Below are positions 8,057 to 16,855 of a stretch of DNA of 64,000 nt, piece by piece. Both the position numbers and the translations under genes were made by a program. The stretch covers positions 1 to 64,000 of the forward strand of contig CAZMZB010000003.1 of NCBI GenBank assembly GCA_964570845.1, read 5' to 3'. A model generated the notes under the pieces. That model saw only the letters and a list, made by a program, of their open reading frames with translations. It was not told where the DNA came from and made no database searches. Source of the DNA: CAZLCC01 sp964570845 (GTDB taxonomy: Bacteria; Patescibacteriota; Saccharimonadia; Saccharimonadales; Saccharimonadaceae). Within the stretch, counting starts at the first letter, position 1, and the number at the start of each line of letters is the position of its first letter.

Positions 8057-9706
8057 ATGCCAACACAAAAGACAAACTCTATAAAAAGCATCAAATTTGC
8101 GCTAGTAATGTTGGCTGCGGCTGTTTTGACCATTGCACCAATTATGCAGTTGTCTCTGCAGAATAGCGTAGCAGGTCAATCAAACACATCAGCAGGTCCA
8201 CTAACTATTACAAAAGAGGTAGACACAAAGAGTCCCCTTCTTTATGAGCCGTTCAACTATACTATTAAGATAACTAACAACTCTGATAAAACACAGAGAG
8301 TTAATTTTAACGACGTCAATACCAATCCGTTTGCACAAAATTTTGAATCTTTTGTTGTCGAAGGAGCAATAGCAAATAGTACATTAGAAATTAAGACTGT
8401 AGATAAAACAACTACAGATGAAAATGGAGGTGGCGATGATGAAGTACCTGCTGATGCCGGGACTATACCTGAAAATGCGTCATTACTGGAACTAAAAGAA
8501 ATATATGATCAGAAGGTAGCAGCTCTTGCGAAACCAAGGCAGGCTCTCAAAAACGCTAAGAAAACGATTGCTAATAAGCAAAATGCTGTGAATACTGCAC
8601 AGAATAGGGTTGCCGCGGCTCAAAAGGCAGTCAATAATGCTAAAAAACCAAATCAAAAAGCTGCAGCACAAAAATCGCTTAATCAAGCAAGAACTGCGCT
8701 TAATAAAGCTCAAAAAAATTTAAACCAGGCAAAAGTAAAAGTTAATTTTGCTAAGAAAGAGCAAAACTTTAAGAATGCACAAGCAGCAGCAAAGGCTGCA
8801 AGGGAAGCATTCAACAGAGCGGCACTTGCCGATCCTAGTGCAGCAGCATTACAGCAGGCAGTAAATCAGGCTCAGGCAGCAAAGAATGCTGCTCAGACGG
8901 CTTTCAATCAAGCGCAACAAAGATTAAATGTTGCTAAAAGAGAAGTGCCAGCGGGTAAAGCACAGGCTGAGAAAAACATTGAAACCTGGCGCAAGAAACG
9001 CAGCGACTGTAAAAAACAGGCTTGCAGGAATGAATTCCAAGCCAAAATTGATAACGCATGGGCTAATATCAAGAAATTAAACGATCGTTTACATAACGCA
9101 CAAGTTGCTTTTAATCAGGCGAAAAACAGCTTGGATCAAAAAACAAATCAGCTTGCTGCTGCACAGGAAGTGCTTGATACAGTATTGTTGGGTGACGGAC
9201 TGGAGGCTGAGGATGCGGAAGACGATGTAACGGAAGAAGAAGTTACAGAAGAAATTGAAGAAGAGGTTGGCGAGGGCAACGTAGTGGTAGATGTTGAACA
9301 AAGACTGGAAGGTGCATTTGATCTCCCAGCTGGCGCAACTGTAACTATCAAGCTTACGGCAATGATCACAGATGAATTGGGAGATACAGATACTATTTCA
9401 AATAGTGCTACAGTATTGATTGACGGTCAACCAATTACCTCTAACGAAACAAAGGTTAGATTGTGCCAAACAACAGAGTGTGGCGAAGTGGTTGAGCCGG
9501 AATCTTCTCTTGAGTCTAGTGCTCAGAAATCCAATGATGGAGGGCTGCCAGCAGCCATCGCTTCAACCGGTCCGGGTGCAGTCGCAGCCAGTGTTGTTGG
9601 TGTCAGTGCCCTGGGCTATGGTGCTCGCCAATGGATAGCCTCTCGCCGGGCAATGCATGAAGCGATGAAAAATCTCTATAAACCGGAGCACCACGACCAG
9701 CCATAG
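8057..9706 (+). CDS. secreted coiled-coil/DUF11 surface protein with IASTGP anchor
   Basis: This 549-aa protein has an N-terminal membrane/signal segment (about 11-35) and a DUF11-like first half (LTITKEVDTKSPLLYEPFNY from about 49). A long Ala/Asn/Gln/Lys-rich coiled coil follows (about 145-375), then a very acidic stretch (about 378-405). The second half of a DUF11-like fold comes next (LPAGATVTIKLTAMI ... ISNSATVLIDG), then the anchor module shared with the preceding gene. The coiled coil therefore looks inserted into one Ig-like domain. The gene is 17 bp after its neighbour with an AAAGGAG site, so the two are probably co-expressed. A role as fibre or stalk in host contact is inference. 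Confidence 0.8.
   Translation: MPTQKTNSIKSIKFALVMLAAAVLTIAPIMQLSLQNSVAGQSNTSAGPLTITKEVDTKSPLLYEPFNYTIKITNNSDKTQRVNFNDVNTNPFAQNFESFVVEGAIANSTLEIKTVDKTTTDENGGGDDEVPADAGTIPENASLLELKEIYDQKVAALAKPRQALKNAKKTIANKQNAVNTAQNRVAAAQKAVNNAKKPNQKAAAQKSLNQARTALNKAQKNLNQAKVKVNFAKKEQNFKNAQAAAKAAREAFNRAALADPSAAALQQAVNQAQAAKNAAQTAFNQAQQRLNVAKREVPAGKAQAEKNIETWRKKRSDCKKQACRNEFQAKIDNAWANIKKLNDRLHNAQVAFNQAKNSLDQKTNQLAAAQEVLDTVLLGDGLEAEDAEDDVTEEEVTEEIEEEVGEGNVVVDVEQRLEGAFDLPAGATVTIKLTAMITDELGDTDTISNSATVLIDGQPITSNETKVRLCQTTECGEVVEPESSLESSAQKSNDGGLPAAIASTGPGAVAASVVGVSALGYGARQWIASRRAMHEAMKNLYKPEHHDQP
9548..9666 (+). repeat. 119-bp direct repeat, copy 2 (C-terminal anchor module)
   Basis: Exact second copy of 7899-8017; sequence divergence begins immediately on both sides. 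This points to recent duplication or gene conversion of the anchor-coding segment. Confidence 0.95.
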
Positions 9707-9829
9707 AAAACTCATGAGGGCATATGATAAAGCTGGGAGAAAAGTTAATACAGCCACTAGTTAACCCTTCTCTAATCACCAATTTATAGATATACTAAAA
9801 GGGTATTTTATATTAATCGGGGGAGTTCA

Positions 9830-10246
9830 ATGTTTCAGTTAGATGATAAGTTCTTACAAGATATTGGCATGGGAGACTTGCCAGAAGACCAAAAAACAGC
9901 ATTTTTGCAGCATATTTATGAAGAATTAGAGCTTCGGGTTGGTACAAAGCTTGCAGATAGTCTGACAGACGCACAGTTAGCGGAGTTTGAGGGGTTTGTT
10001 GATAAAGATGGTGAGAAAGTTGCCAAGTGGTTGTCTGAAAATGCACCAAACTATCTTGAGCAAGAAGATTATAAAAAGTTTGCTGGCTCTGCACCAGAAG
10101 GAACTGACCCAAAGTCACTAGCTGCCGAGTATGCATCGCTAAAGTGGCTACAAAAGAACCGTCCAGACTATAAAGACGTAGTAGCTGCTGAGCTTGCAAA
10201 ATTAAAAGAAGAAGTGATTCAGAATAAAGATAAGTTAGCGGAATAG
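9830..10246 (+). CDS. small acidic protein, DUF5663-like
   Basis: This 138-aa cytoplasmic-looking protein has no signal peptide or membrane helix. It is mostly helical by composition, with the segment LPEDQKTAFLQHIYEELELRVG near the N-terminus. That segment recalls the DUF5663 family found in Patescibacteria; the family name is from memory and is given with moderate confidence. A TATACT box lies at 9791-9796, with GGGGGAG ahead of the ATG. It is convergent with fmt, with only 2 bp between the stops. Function unknown. Confidence 0.65.
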   Translation: MFQLDDKFLQDIGMGDLPEDQKTAFLQHIYEELELRVGTKLADSLTDAQLAEFEGFVDKDGEKVAKWLSENAPNYLEQEDYKKFAGSAPEGTDPKSLAAEYASLKWLQKNRPDYKDVVAAELAKLKEEVIQNKDKLAE

Positions 10247-10248
10247 CT

Positions 10249-11136
10249 TTAGCTATAGCCGCGAAGAAATTCGGTTGCGCTAAGTAATTTACCACTTGGT
10301 GCAATGAGTTTTTCTATGGACAGGAACGTGTCACTCTTACATTGGACCACCAGAGGTGCACCCTGCTTGTTCTTCGTAACACTTACTGCGGTAATGATGC
10401 AAAGATAACCGTTAATCTCTAAGCGACTGCGAGGGAAGCCTAAGAATGCTCTAACATGTCTCTCGCATTCGTCTGCGGTCATATCACTAGGTTTGAGCCA
10501 GCCATCCTCTTTTCTTAGTAGTTTGCAATACGTTGCCTCTCGGTCGTTTTGCGGTTTTGGGGTGATAGTTTGGTTTAAAATTGACTCCAAATTATCAGTA
10601 AGTAGCTCTGTGCCCTCGTGAGCGAGTGTTTCATAAAGTTCTGGGCGAGTTTCTTTGCCGGTTAAAGGGATTTCTTTTTGGCAGTATATCGAACCAGCGT
10701 CCATATCTTCGCTGAGTTTGATGATTGAAACTCCTGTTTTCTCATCTCTATTGAAGATGACTGATTCAATGGGCGAAGGACCGCGGTATTTAGGTAAGAG
10801 AGAAGGGTGAACATTGATAACTCCTGGCCTAAAAAGCTCTAACGTTGATTTTGGAATAATTTTGCCATATGCTGCCAAAACCCCAGCGACATCCGGGATT
10901 TTTTTAATAGTTTCTTCAATCTCACTTACTTTAATAGGCTGCCAGACAGGAATATTATGCTTTTCGGCGATAGTTTTCACCAAAGGCGGGGTTATTTTGT
11001 GTCCACGCCCTTTTTTACTGTCTGGTTTTGTGACAACAGCATAAATAGCAAAGTTTGCTGCGATGAGCTTCTCTAGGCTAACGGCACTGAAATCTTCAGT
11101 CCCAAAGAATAGAATTGGTTTTGATATCTTTTTCAT
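10249..11136 (-). CDS. fmt: methionyl-tRNA formyltransferase
   Basis: Fmt transfers a formyl group from 10-formyl-THF to Met-tRNA for initiation. The 295-aa protein has the N-terminal Rossmann domain (FFGTEDFSAVSLEKL), the catalytic region NVHPSLLPKYRGPSPI, the conserved Asp in SEDMDAGSIYCQ, and a C-terminal tRNA-binding domain from about residue 205. Its start overlaps the 3' end of def by 41 nt, so def and fmt are translationally coupled, as in many bacteria. Confidence 0.95.
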   Translation of the reverse strand: MKKISKPILFFGTEDFSAVSLEKLIAANFAIYAVVTKPDSKKGRGHKITPPLVKTIAEKHNIPVWQPIKVSEIEETIKKIPDVAGVLAAYGKIIPKSTLELFRPGVINVHPSLLPKYRGPSPIESVIFNRDEKTGVSIIKLSEDMDAGSIYCQKEIPLTGKETRPELYETLAHEGTELLTDNLESILNQTITPKPQNDREATYCKLLRKEDGWLKPSDMTADECERHVRAFLGFPRSRLEINGYLCIITAVSVTKNKQGAPLVVQCKSDTFLSIEKLIAPSGKLLSATEFLRGYS

Positions 11137-11674
11137 AGTCTAGTTTTGTTAATTCCCCTTTCTCATCAAGAGTAAAAAAGGCTTCAGGGTCTTTTTTAAT
11201 GTGGTCGATAAACACTTTGCCATTGGTGTGGTCGATTTCGTGCTGTAGAACCCGGGCCAAGAATCCCTCGGCTTTAATGCGAACTTCATTGCCATCTAAA
11301 TCAAGGGCTTTGACTCGCACTTTTGAATAGCGGGGAACATAACCATAAACGTCTTTCACACTAAGACAGCCTTCGTAGTCTTTTATAATTTCACCCTCAT
11401 ACTTCACTACTTTCGGATTAATCAGAGTGGTGAATTCTTGTGAGTTTTTATTATCAAAATCGCCGCGAATAATAACTGCTCTTTGTAACTTATCTATCTG
11501 AACGGCAGCGAGTGCTGCGCCGATTTCGTAGGGTCGTGACGCCTCCCAATCAAGCGTAGCATCAATCATATCTTGGATAAGTTTTTTAGTCTCTTCGGAG
11601 ATCGTACTAATTTTTTGCGACTTTTGGCGCAGATGTTCGTTAGGAAGAGCAATGATGTCATCTTTAGTATACAT
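11096..11674 (-). CDS. def: peptide deformylase
   Basis: Def removes the formyl group from nascent proteins. The 192-aa protein has the three family motifs: GAALAAVQ (52-59, a variant of GxGLAAxQ), EGCLS (101-105) and the metal-binding HEIDH (145-149). The motif-1 variant has Ala for Gly at the third position. A TATACT box on the minus strand (plus 11684-11689) ends 9 nt before the ATG, so the leader is only a few bases. It forms an operon with fmt. Confidence 0.94.
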   Translation of the reverse strand: MYTKDDIIALPNEHLRQKSQKISTISEETKKLIQDMIDATLDWEASRPYEIGAALAAVQIDKLQRAVIIRGDFDNKNSQEFTTLINPKVVKYEGEIIKDYEGCLSVKDVYGYVPRYSKVRVKALDLDGNEVRIKAEGFLARVLQHEIDHTNGKVFIDHIKKDPEAFFTLDEKGELTKLDYEKDIKTNSILWD

Positions 11675-11714
11675 TTAGACGTTAGTATAGCGTAAAAAAG
11701 CTGAAATTAACAGA

Positions 11715-13661
11715 TTAAAGGAGGCTGATTGGGTCAAGTTCAGCTTGCCATTTTGTGGGCGGGACTTCTGTGAGCAGCTTAATGAGGTCTTGGCGAACCG
11801 GGCTTTTGATAACGAGTTGCCAACGGTAGGTATCACGTACGCGTTCATAAAAAGCGGGTGTCGGACCAAGAATAAGAGTAGTTTTGTTGGCTTTTCGCTT
11901 TAGCTCACTTGCAAGCTTTCTTGCTGCGTTGACTGCGCCAGATTCTGTTTTGTATACGCAAGTAAGCTTTAATAAATAAGTATACGGCAGAAATTTACCA
12001 CGTTCTCTTTCTTTGAGGGTAGAGTTATAAAATTCTTCATAATTCCCATCAACGGCTGCCTGAATACTGGGATGTGTTGGCTGATAGCTTTGAACGATGA
12101 CGGTACTGTCATTGTTATTTCTTCCAACTCGCCCGAGAGCTTGGGCAGTGAGCTGAAATACTCGTTCGCTGGCTTGAAAATCGGGCAGTAACAAGCCACT
12201 GTCTGCTTGCACGATGCCAATGGTCGAAAGCTTTGGCAGATCAAGTCCTTTCGCAATGATTTGCGTACCAACAATGATATCGATGTTGCCTTCGTATAGC
12301 TCTTGATAAAGCTTCTCAACTGTCTCGCTATTATGTGTGTCACCATCAAAACGTTTAATAGTAGCTTTGGGGAACTGTTTGTGGAGTTCCTCGGCAATCA
12401 GCTTAGTACCAATGCCCTTGTGGATAATTGTTGCGTTATGGCATTCGGGGCAAGCGGTAGGAACTGACTCCTGGTAGCCGCAAATGTGACAGTGAAGTGA
12501 AAAGCTATCTGCGTGGAGGACAAGTGGCACGAAACACCGCTGACACATAGCGTGCCACCCGCAATTTTCGCACATAGTTGTCGGTGTACTGCCACGACGG
12601 TTATGAAATATGAGAGTCTGCTCTTCTTTCTGGAGTGAAGCTTCTATGTTTTCTAGCAATTTGTTTGAGAGAAATCGATGTTTGGTGAAGTTTTGTGATT
12701 TTGTCATATCCACCACTTCGATATTGGCAGGTTTGTAGTTTGGATTGGCGGGTCTGGTGAGTTTTAAAATAGGGCGATTATTTTTTTCTGCCAAGAAATA
12801 GTCAGTAATACTCGGTGTTGCGCTGCCGAGGACTAACTTTGCTTTATGTTCGACCGCTAAGATACTTGCTGCACGCAGGGCAGAGTAACGCGGGCTTTGT
12901 TCTTGTTTGAAACTAGGCTCGTGGCATTCATCAATAACAATGAGACCAAGGCTTTTTAAAGGAGAAAAGAGAGCTGAGCGAGGACCAATGACGATTTGTG
13001 GAGTTTTTGCACGCAGGCATTTCAGCCACGCCGCATGGCGCTCTGACTCTGTCATAGTGGAGTGAGTAACGACAACACTATCTTTAAAGTGATTGTTAAA
13101 TTCAGCAATGGTTTGCGAAGTGAGGGATATTTCTGGTACTAAAATGATGACCGATTGACCTTTTTCTTTCAAAATTTTCTTGGCAAGTTCAATATATACT
13201 TGGGTTTTTCCTGAACCTGTAACGCCTTGTAGTAAAGCTGTTCCTGGTGACATATTTTCGATAGCTTTAACAGAGTTAGACTGTTCTTTATTGAACACAA
13301 TTTTTGTTCGTTTTCTGATTACTTCTGGAAGTGGAAAAATATGCTCTCGCCGCTTTTTCTCAAGTCCACGAGGCAACATTGTTTGCCAAGTGGCAGCAGG
13401 CGCAGCTTGGTAGTATTCACTAAGCCATTTGGCAAGCTTAAGGAGGGGTTGAGGCAACGGTGTTGTTTCAATAACTCTTGAAATCTCTTTCGTTTGAAAA
13501 GCAGGTTTTTCAGTTTTTTCTAGCACAACACCTGGAGCGGTTCTTCTTCCTATCTCCATAAAAACGATTTGACCAGGTTGCAATTTTGCATCACTTGCGT
13601 ACGTAAGAGGCTCTTTTTGTTGATACGTACGGACAACGGGAGCAATGAAATAGTAGTACAT
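11715..13661 (-). CDS. priA: primosomal helicase PriA
   Basis: PriA restarts stalled replication forks by loading the replicative helicase. Walker A is GVTGSGKT, the DEAH-like box is DECHE, and the zinc-binding cysteine cluster is CENCGWHAMCQRC...CHICGY...CPEC. The frame is open up to 13820, but that extension covers the divergent HTH gene and its promoter. MYYYFIAPVV at 13661 matches the usual PriA N-terminus, giving 648 aa. A perfect TATAAT (plus 13669-13674) ends 7 nt before this ATG, so the mRNA is probably leaderless. def lies about 40 bp downstream on the same strand. Confidence 0.94.
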   Translation of the reverse strand: MYYYFIAPVVRTYQQKEPLTYASDAKLQPGQIVFMEIGRRTAPGVVLEKTEKPAFQTKEISRVIETTPLPQPLLKLAKWLSEYYQAAPAATWQTMLPRGLEKKRREHIFPLPEVIRKRTKIVFNKEQSNSVKAIENMSPGTALLQGVTGSGKTQVYIELAKKILKEKGQSVIILVPEISLTSQTIAEFNNHFKDSVVVTHSTMTESERHAAWLKCLRAKTPQIVIGPRSALFSPLKSLGLIVIDECHEPSFKQEQSPRYSALRAASILAVEHKAKLVLGSATPSITDYFLAEKNNRPILKLTRPANPNYKPANIEVVDMTKSQNFTKHRFLSNKLLENIEASLQKEEQTLIFHNRRGSTPTTMCENCGWHAMCQRCFVPLVLHADSFSLHCHICGYQESVPTACPECHNATIIHKGIGTKLIAEELHKQFPKATIKRFDGDTHNSETVEKLYQELYEGNIDIIVGTQIIAKGLDLPKLSTIGIVQADSGLLLPDFQASERVFQLTAQALGRVGRNNNDSTVIVQSYQPTHPSIQAAVDGNYEEFYNSTLKERERGKFLPYTYLLKLTCVYKTESGAVNAARKLASELKRKANKTTLILGPTPAFYERVRDTYRWQLVIKSPVRQDLIKLLTEVPPTKWQAELDPISLL

Positions 13662-13728
13662 AGCTCTCATTATACTGTTGTTTAAAGGATATAGTGTGAT
13701 GTTGTGCAAAATCTGTGGGTAATTTTGC

Positions 13729-13758
13729 TTGTCAAAGAATGGCGAATGAGTGTAGAAT
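13729..13758 (+). promoter_or_regulatory. promoter of the HTH gene
   Basis: TTGTCA (13729-13734), an 18-bp spacer and TAGAAT (13753-13758). It is divergent from the priA promoter about 60 bp away. Confidence 0.55.
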
Positions 13759-13803
13759 AAAAAGCAACGGACTAAAAAGGTAAGAGGTGTAAGCAAGGAG
13801 ATT

Positions 13804-14100
13804 ATGTTAGACGTTTTCATTACTTCTAGGGTGCGGCGTAAGATTATTGTTGTCTATGCTAAATATCCAGATTTTCGGACACATGTTCGAGGTTTGGCAA
13901 AGTTAATTAAGGAAGATCCAGGCAATATTCAGCGTGAGTTAAAGCGGCTTGAAAAGGTTGGGTTTCTGACAAGTGAGAAGCAAGGAAACACAAAAATATA
14001 TTCTACAAACAAACACTTTGCGATTTTTAAAGAGCTACAGAGTATTGTTATAAAGTCACAACAGATGCAGGCACAACGCACAAAGCGATCCAGTAACTAA
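13804..14100 (+). CDS. winged helix-turn-helix protein
   Basis: This 98-aa basic protein has an ArsR/MarR-size winged HTH: R-x-KIIVVYAKYP, then a recognition region (GNIQRELKRLEKVGFLTSEKQGNTKIYSTN) with the wing formed by the GNTKIY strand. There is no effector domain and no cysteine metal site. SD AAGGAG precedes the ATG. It lies 3 bp before recJ, so co-transcription is likely; regulation of the priA/recJ divergon is possible but not shown. Confidence 0.65.
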   Translation: MLDVFITSRVRRKIIVVYAKYPDFRTHVRGLAKLIKEDPGNIQRELKRLEKVGFLTSEKQGNTKIYSTNKHFAIFKELQSIVIKSQQMQAQRTKRSSN

Positions 14101-14103
14101 TAC

Positions 14104-15738
14104 ATGGCTCAAGACATCTTCTCTAAAATCTTAATTGCTCGAGGTTTGGACGATAAAGCTAAACAACGAGCTTTTTTAAACCCTAATTATTCTTTAATTC
14201 ATGATCCATATCTTTTGCCGGATATGAAAAAGGCGGTCGCAAGGATTAAAAAAACAAAAAAACAAAAAGAAACAGTCGTTATTTATGGCGATTATGACAT
14301 TGATGGACTTTCGGCGACGAGTCTTTTGTTTGATGCTTTGACAAAGTTTGGTATTGAAATTTCAACCTTTATTCCGAGTCGATTTGATGAAGGATACGGC
14401 TTGAGCGAGTCGGCTATCGAAGAGCTGGCAGAGAATGGCGCGAAGCTCATTATTACTGTTGACTGCGGCAGTCTTTCGCATGATGAGATTAAAAGAGCAA
14501 ATGAGCTTGGTGTTGATGTCATTGTGACAGATCATCACGAGGTGGATGAGGATATGCCTGGCGCTGTGGCGGTAATTAATCCTAAAAGAAAAGATAGCGA
14601 ATATCCATTTAAGGATTTGGCCGGAGTTGGTGTGGCGTTTAAGTTGGTACAAGCGCTACAAAAAGAACTTGAAGGCTTACCCGAAGGACAAGAAAAATGG
14701 CTACTTGATTTAGTTGCACTTGGCACGATATGCGACATTGTGGAGCTGAAAGATGAGAACAGGATTTTGGCTTTTTGGGGAATTCAAGTTTTGAAACAAA
14801 CAAGGAGAGTAGGGTTAAAGGCGCTTTTAGCGGTTGCAGGTGTGCAGCCTGAAGATATTTCTGCCAGAACACTTGGATTTGTACTAGGGCCACGGCTGAA
14901 TGCTTCTGGGCGGCTTGAAACAGCGCAACACAGTCTGGATTTATTAACAGTTGATGAGCCTCAAGAGGCGCTTCGTTTGGCGCAGCAGCTCAATGCAATG
15001 AATCTTGAAAGAAGAAAAGAGCAGAATCGAATTATTGAGATGGCAAAACTGCAGGCGCAGGAGTTTCAAGATTACCCTGTTTTAGTAGTGAGCGCAGCAG
15101 ATTGGTCGCACGGCATTGTTGGTATTGTAGCGGCGAGGCTGCTTGAGACATATAAAAAGCCAACATTTGTGCTGCAAGAGATTGACGAGGAAGCTAAGGG
15201 TTCGGCGCGCAGTTTTGGTGATTTTAGCGCTGTGGCGGCAATTCGAAAGAGTGAACAATGGATTATCAAAGGCGGTGGGCATAAATTGGCGGCTGGAGTA
15301 ACTCTCAAAACCAAACATATTATGAAATTTCGTGAGTCGGTGAATGATTTCTATGCTTCGCAAAACCTAGAAAACCAAGAACGACATTTAGCGCCAAAAG
15401 CAGATGTCACACTTGATAGTTTTGAGGGGATTAATGAAGAGCTTATAAAGCAAATGGCAATACTAGAGCCTTTTGGCAATGGCAACCCAGAGCCAGTGTT
15501 TTGTTTTAAAAAGATGAAAGTGATTGGTGAAAGGTTGATGGGGGATAGGAAACAGCATATAAAATTGCAGCTTGAAGACAGTAAAGGTAACTTGCTGCAA
15601 TTCTTAGCATTCAGTGCGCCAGAGCATTTTTTTGGCTTAATAGGTGGGACGGTGAAAATATGGTGTAGGCTCTCGGTAAATGAATGGAGAGGAATTAAAA
15701 ATGTCGAGGGAAGAATCATTCAACTGGAGATGTCCTAA
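14104..15738 (+). CDS. recJ: single-stranded-DNA exonuclease RecJ
   Basis: RecJ degrades ssDNA 5' to 3' in recombination and mismatch repair. The 544-aa DHH-family protein has the manganese motifs YGDYDIDGLSA and TDHHEVDEDM, the central VDCGS motif, the DHHA1 motif with GGGHKLAAG, and a C-terminal OB-like region. It follows the HTH gene by 3 bp without an obvious SD, so translation may be coupled. It ends just before a C-rich stretch of different composition. Confidence 0.94.
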   Translation: MAQDIFSKILIARGLDDKAKQRAFLNPNYSLIHDPYLLPDMKKAVARIKKTKKQKETVVIYGDYDIDGLSATSLLFDALTKFGIEISTFIPSRFDEGYGLSESAIEELAENGAKLIITVDCGSLSHDEIKRANELGVDVIVTDHHEVDEDMPGAVAVINPKRKDSEYPFKDLAGVGVAFKLVQALQKELEGLPEGQEKWLLDLVALGTICDIVELKDENRILAFWGIQVLKQTRRVGLKALLAVAGVQPEDISARTLGFVLGPRLNASGRLETAQHSLDLLTVDEPQEALRLAQQLNAMNLERRKEQNRIIEMAKLQAQEFQDYPVLVVSAADWSHGIVGIVAARLLETYKKPTFVLQEIDEEAKGSARSFGDFSAVAAIRKSEQWIIKGGGHKLAAGVTLKTKHIMKFRESVNDFYASQNLENQERHLAPKADVTLDSFEGINEELIKQMAILEPFGNGNPEPVFCFKKMKVIGERLMGDRKQHIKLQLEDSKGNLLQFLAFSAPEHFFGLIGGTVKIWCRLSVNEWRGIKNVEGRIIQLEMS

Positions 15739-15743
15739 CCCCC

Positions 15744-15773
15744 TTGACTCCCACCTCCTCCTCATGCTAATAA
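15744..15773 (+). promoter_or_regulatory. promoter of the pilin-like gene
   Basis: TTGACT (15744-15749), an 18-bp spacer and TAATAA (15768-15773). The predicted transcript starts a few bases before the ATG at 15785, which supports that ATG as the real start. Confidence 0.55.
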
Positions 15774-15784
15774 TAAACCCAACT

Positions 15785-16809
15785 ATGAAACACAAGCAGC
15801 TTTCCTCTCTTCACACCCCCCACCCGCGGGGGGGGTACGTACTAAAAGAAGCCTAACTCCCACCTCTTCCGCCTTCGCCCTTCCCACCCTCATCCTGGTG
15901 GGCACCATCCTCATGATCATAGGCACCTCCACACTGGTGGCAAGTACCTCTATCTTCCAGTCGCTGCAGGGACAAACCTACAACCGGGTTGCCGATCAGG
16001 TCGTTGAAGCAGGCATTGCCTATGCCACCGCCTGCCTAAAAAAGAACGGCACTATCTACTGGACCAGTAACTTAACACCCAAAACCACCTGTACTGGCAG
16101 CATTAGTTCCGGTACTGAGTATGTAGAACAAAACGATACCTACAGCTCCACCTTCACGGTAGCTCCTCCCAGTAGCTCCGGTTCCCAGGCACCCTCGGCT
16201 GTAGTAACCGGCACCGTCACTCTGGCTAATGGTAAACAATATGTGGCTAAAGGAACCGTCATTGTTGAACTTGCCTCCACCGCCTCTATGGTCACCGCCT
16301 TGCCCTCCAGTCCTGCTGATGGGATGGAGGTGTATCTCTCGGTAAATAGCCCAGTTAATGGTGCCATTTTATGGCACTTGAGGTATAGCAGTAGTAACGG
16401 CAAATGGAACTTTCTTGGCGGACCCCCGCTTGTGCTAAAGAATGGCACCTTTGGTAGCCAGTACAGCATATCATCACCAGGGTCTTCGTCTGTAAACCTC
16501 ATATATAGTTTTACGGCTCCACGACCAGGCAGCTATAAGATAAACTACAGCTCAACGGTATACTGGTCATCTACCGGTGCCAATATGACTGTTGCCCTTG
16601 GACCTTGTCCTTCTACTAGTAGTTTTGCGCCACCCTCTTACACTTATGTTGCAGGTACAGATACATACGGTCCTCCTTTAAGCGGAAGTGTCATTACTAA
16701 TCTTGCCACTGCTAACTATTATCTTTGTTATACCCAATGGGGTGCGCGCAATGGACTAAGTCTTACGGGAATGTATATGGAGCTGCTACCTATTACACTC
16801 AATCCTTGA
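15785..16809 (+). pseudogene. pilin-like secreted protein, out of frame at a poly-G tract
   Basis: The frame from 15898 to 16809 encodes about 300 aa with an N-terminal hydrophobic helix (LPTLILVGTILMIIGTST) and a Ser/Thr/Gly-rich extracellular body. It resembles PilX/type IV pilin-like proteins, where the helix anchors the subunit. The best start, ATG 15785 with its own promoter, reads MKHKQLSS...RGGYVLKEA and stops at 15854. Eight Gs (15828-15835) lie between. One more G would join the ATG to the long frame without any stop. So the gene is either phase-OFF, frameshifted, or miscounted in sequencing. Its codons are richer in C at the third position than its neighbours'. If it is translated as written, GTG 15898 or ATG 15913 would be the start. 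Confidence 0.6.
15828..15835 (+). repeat. homopolymer tract of eight G
   Basis: An 8-G run lies in the N-terminal coding region of the pilin-like gene, a few bases after a C-rich run. Such tracts slip during replication and switch surface genes on and off in many bacteria. Nine (or six) Gs would restore the frame from ATG 15785. Confidence 0.7.
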
Positions 16810-16816
16810 TCTGACG

Positions 16817-16845
16817 TTGCATGAACCCATTATCTCTGTTACAAT
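16817..16845 (+). promoter_or_regulatory. promoter of rpsU
   Basis: TTGCAT (16817-16822), a 17-bp spacer and TACAAT (16840-16845), 10 nt before the rpsU ATG. Confidence 0.7.
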
Positions 16846-16855
16846 AGCTGACGAT

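Noticed and set aside
9813..10304. 163-codon minus-strand frame opposite the DUF5663-like gene
   Set aside because: Antisense shadow with a Leu/Gln-rich low-information sequence; the plus frame has an SD and a sensible composition.
13662..13820. N-terminal extension of priA to 13820
   Set aside because: It overlaps the divergent HTH gene and both promoters; the PriA-like sequence starts at MYYYFIAP, and the first residues are not conserved in the family.
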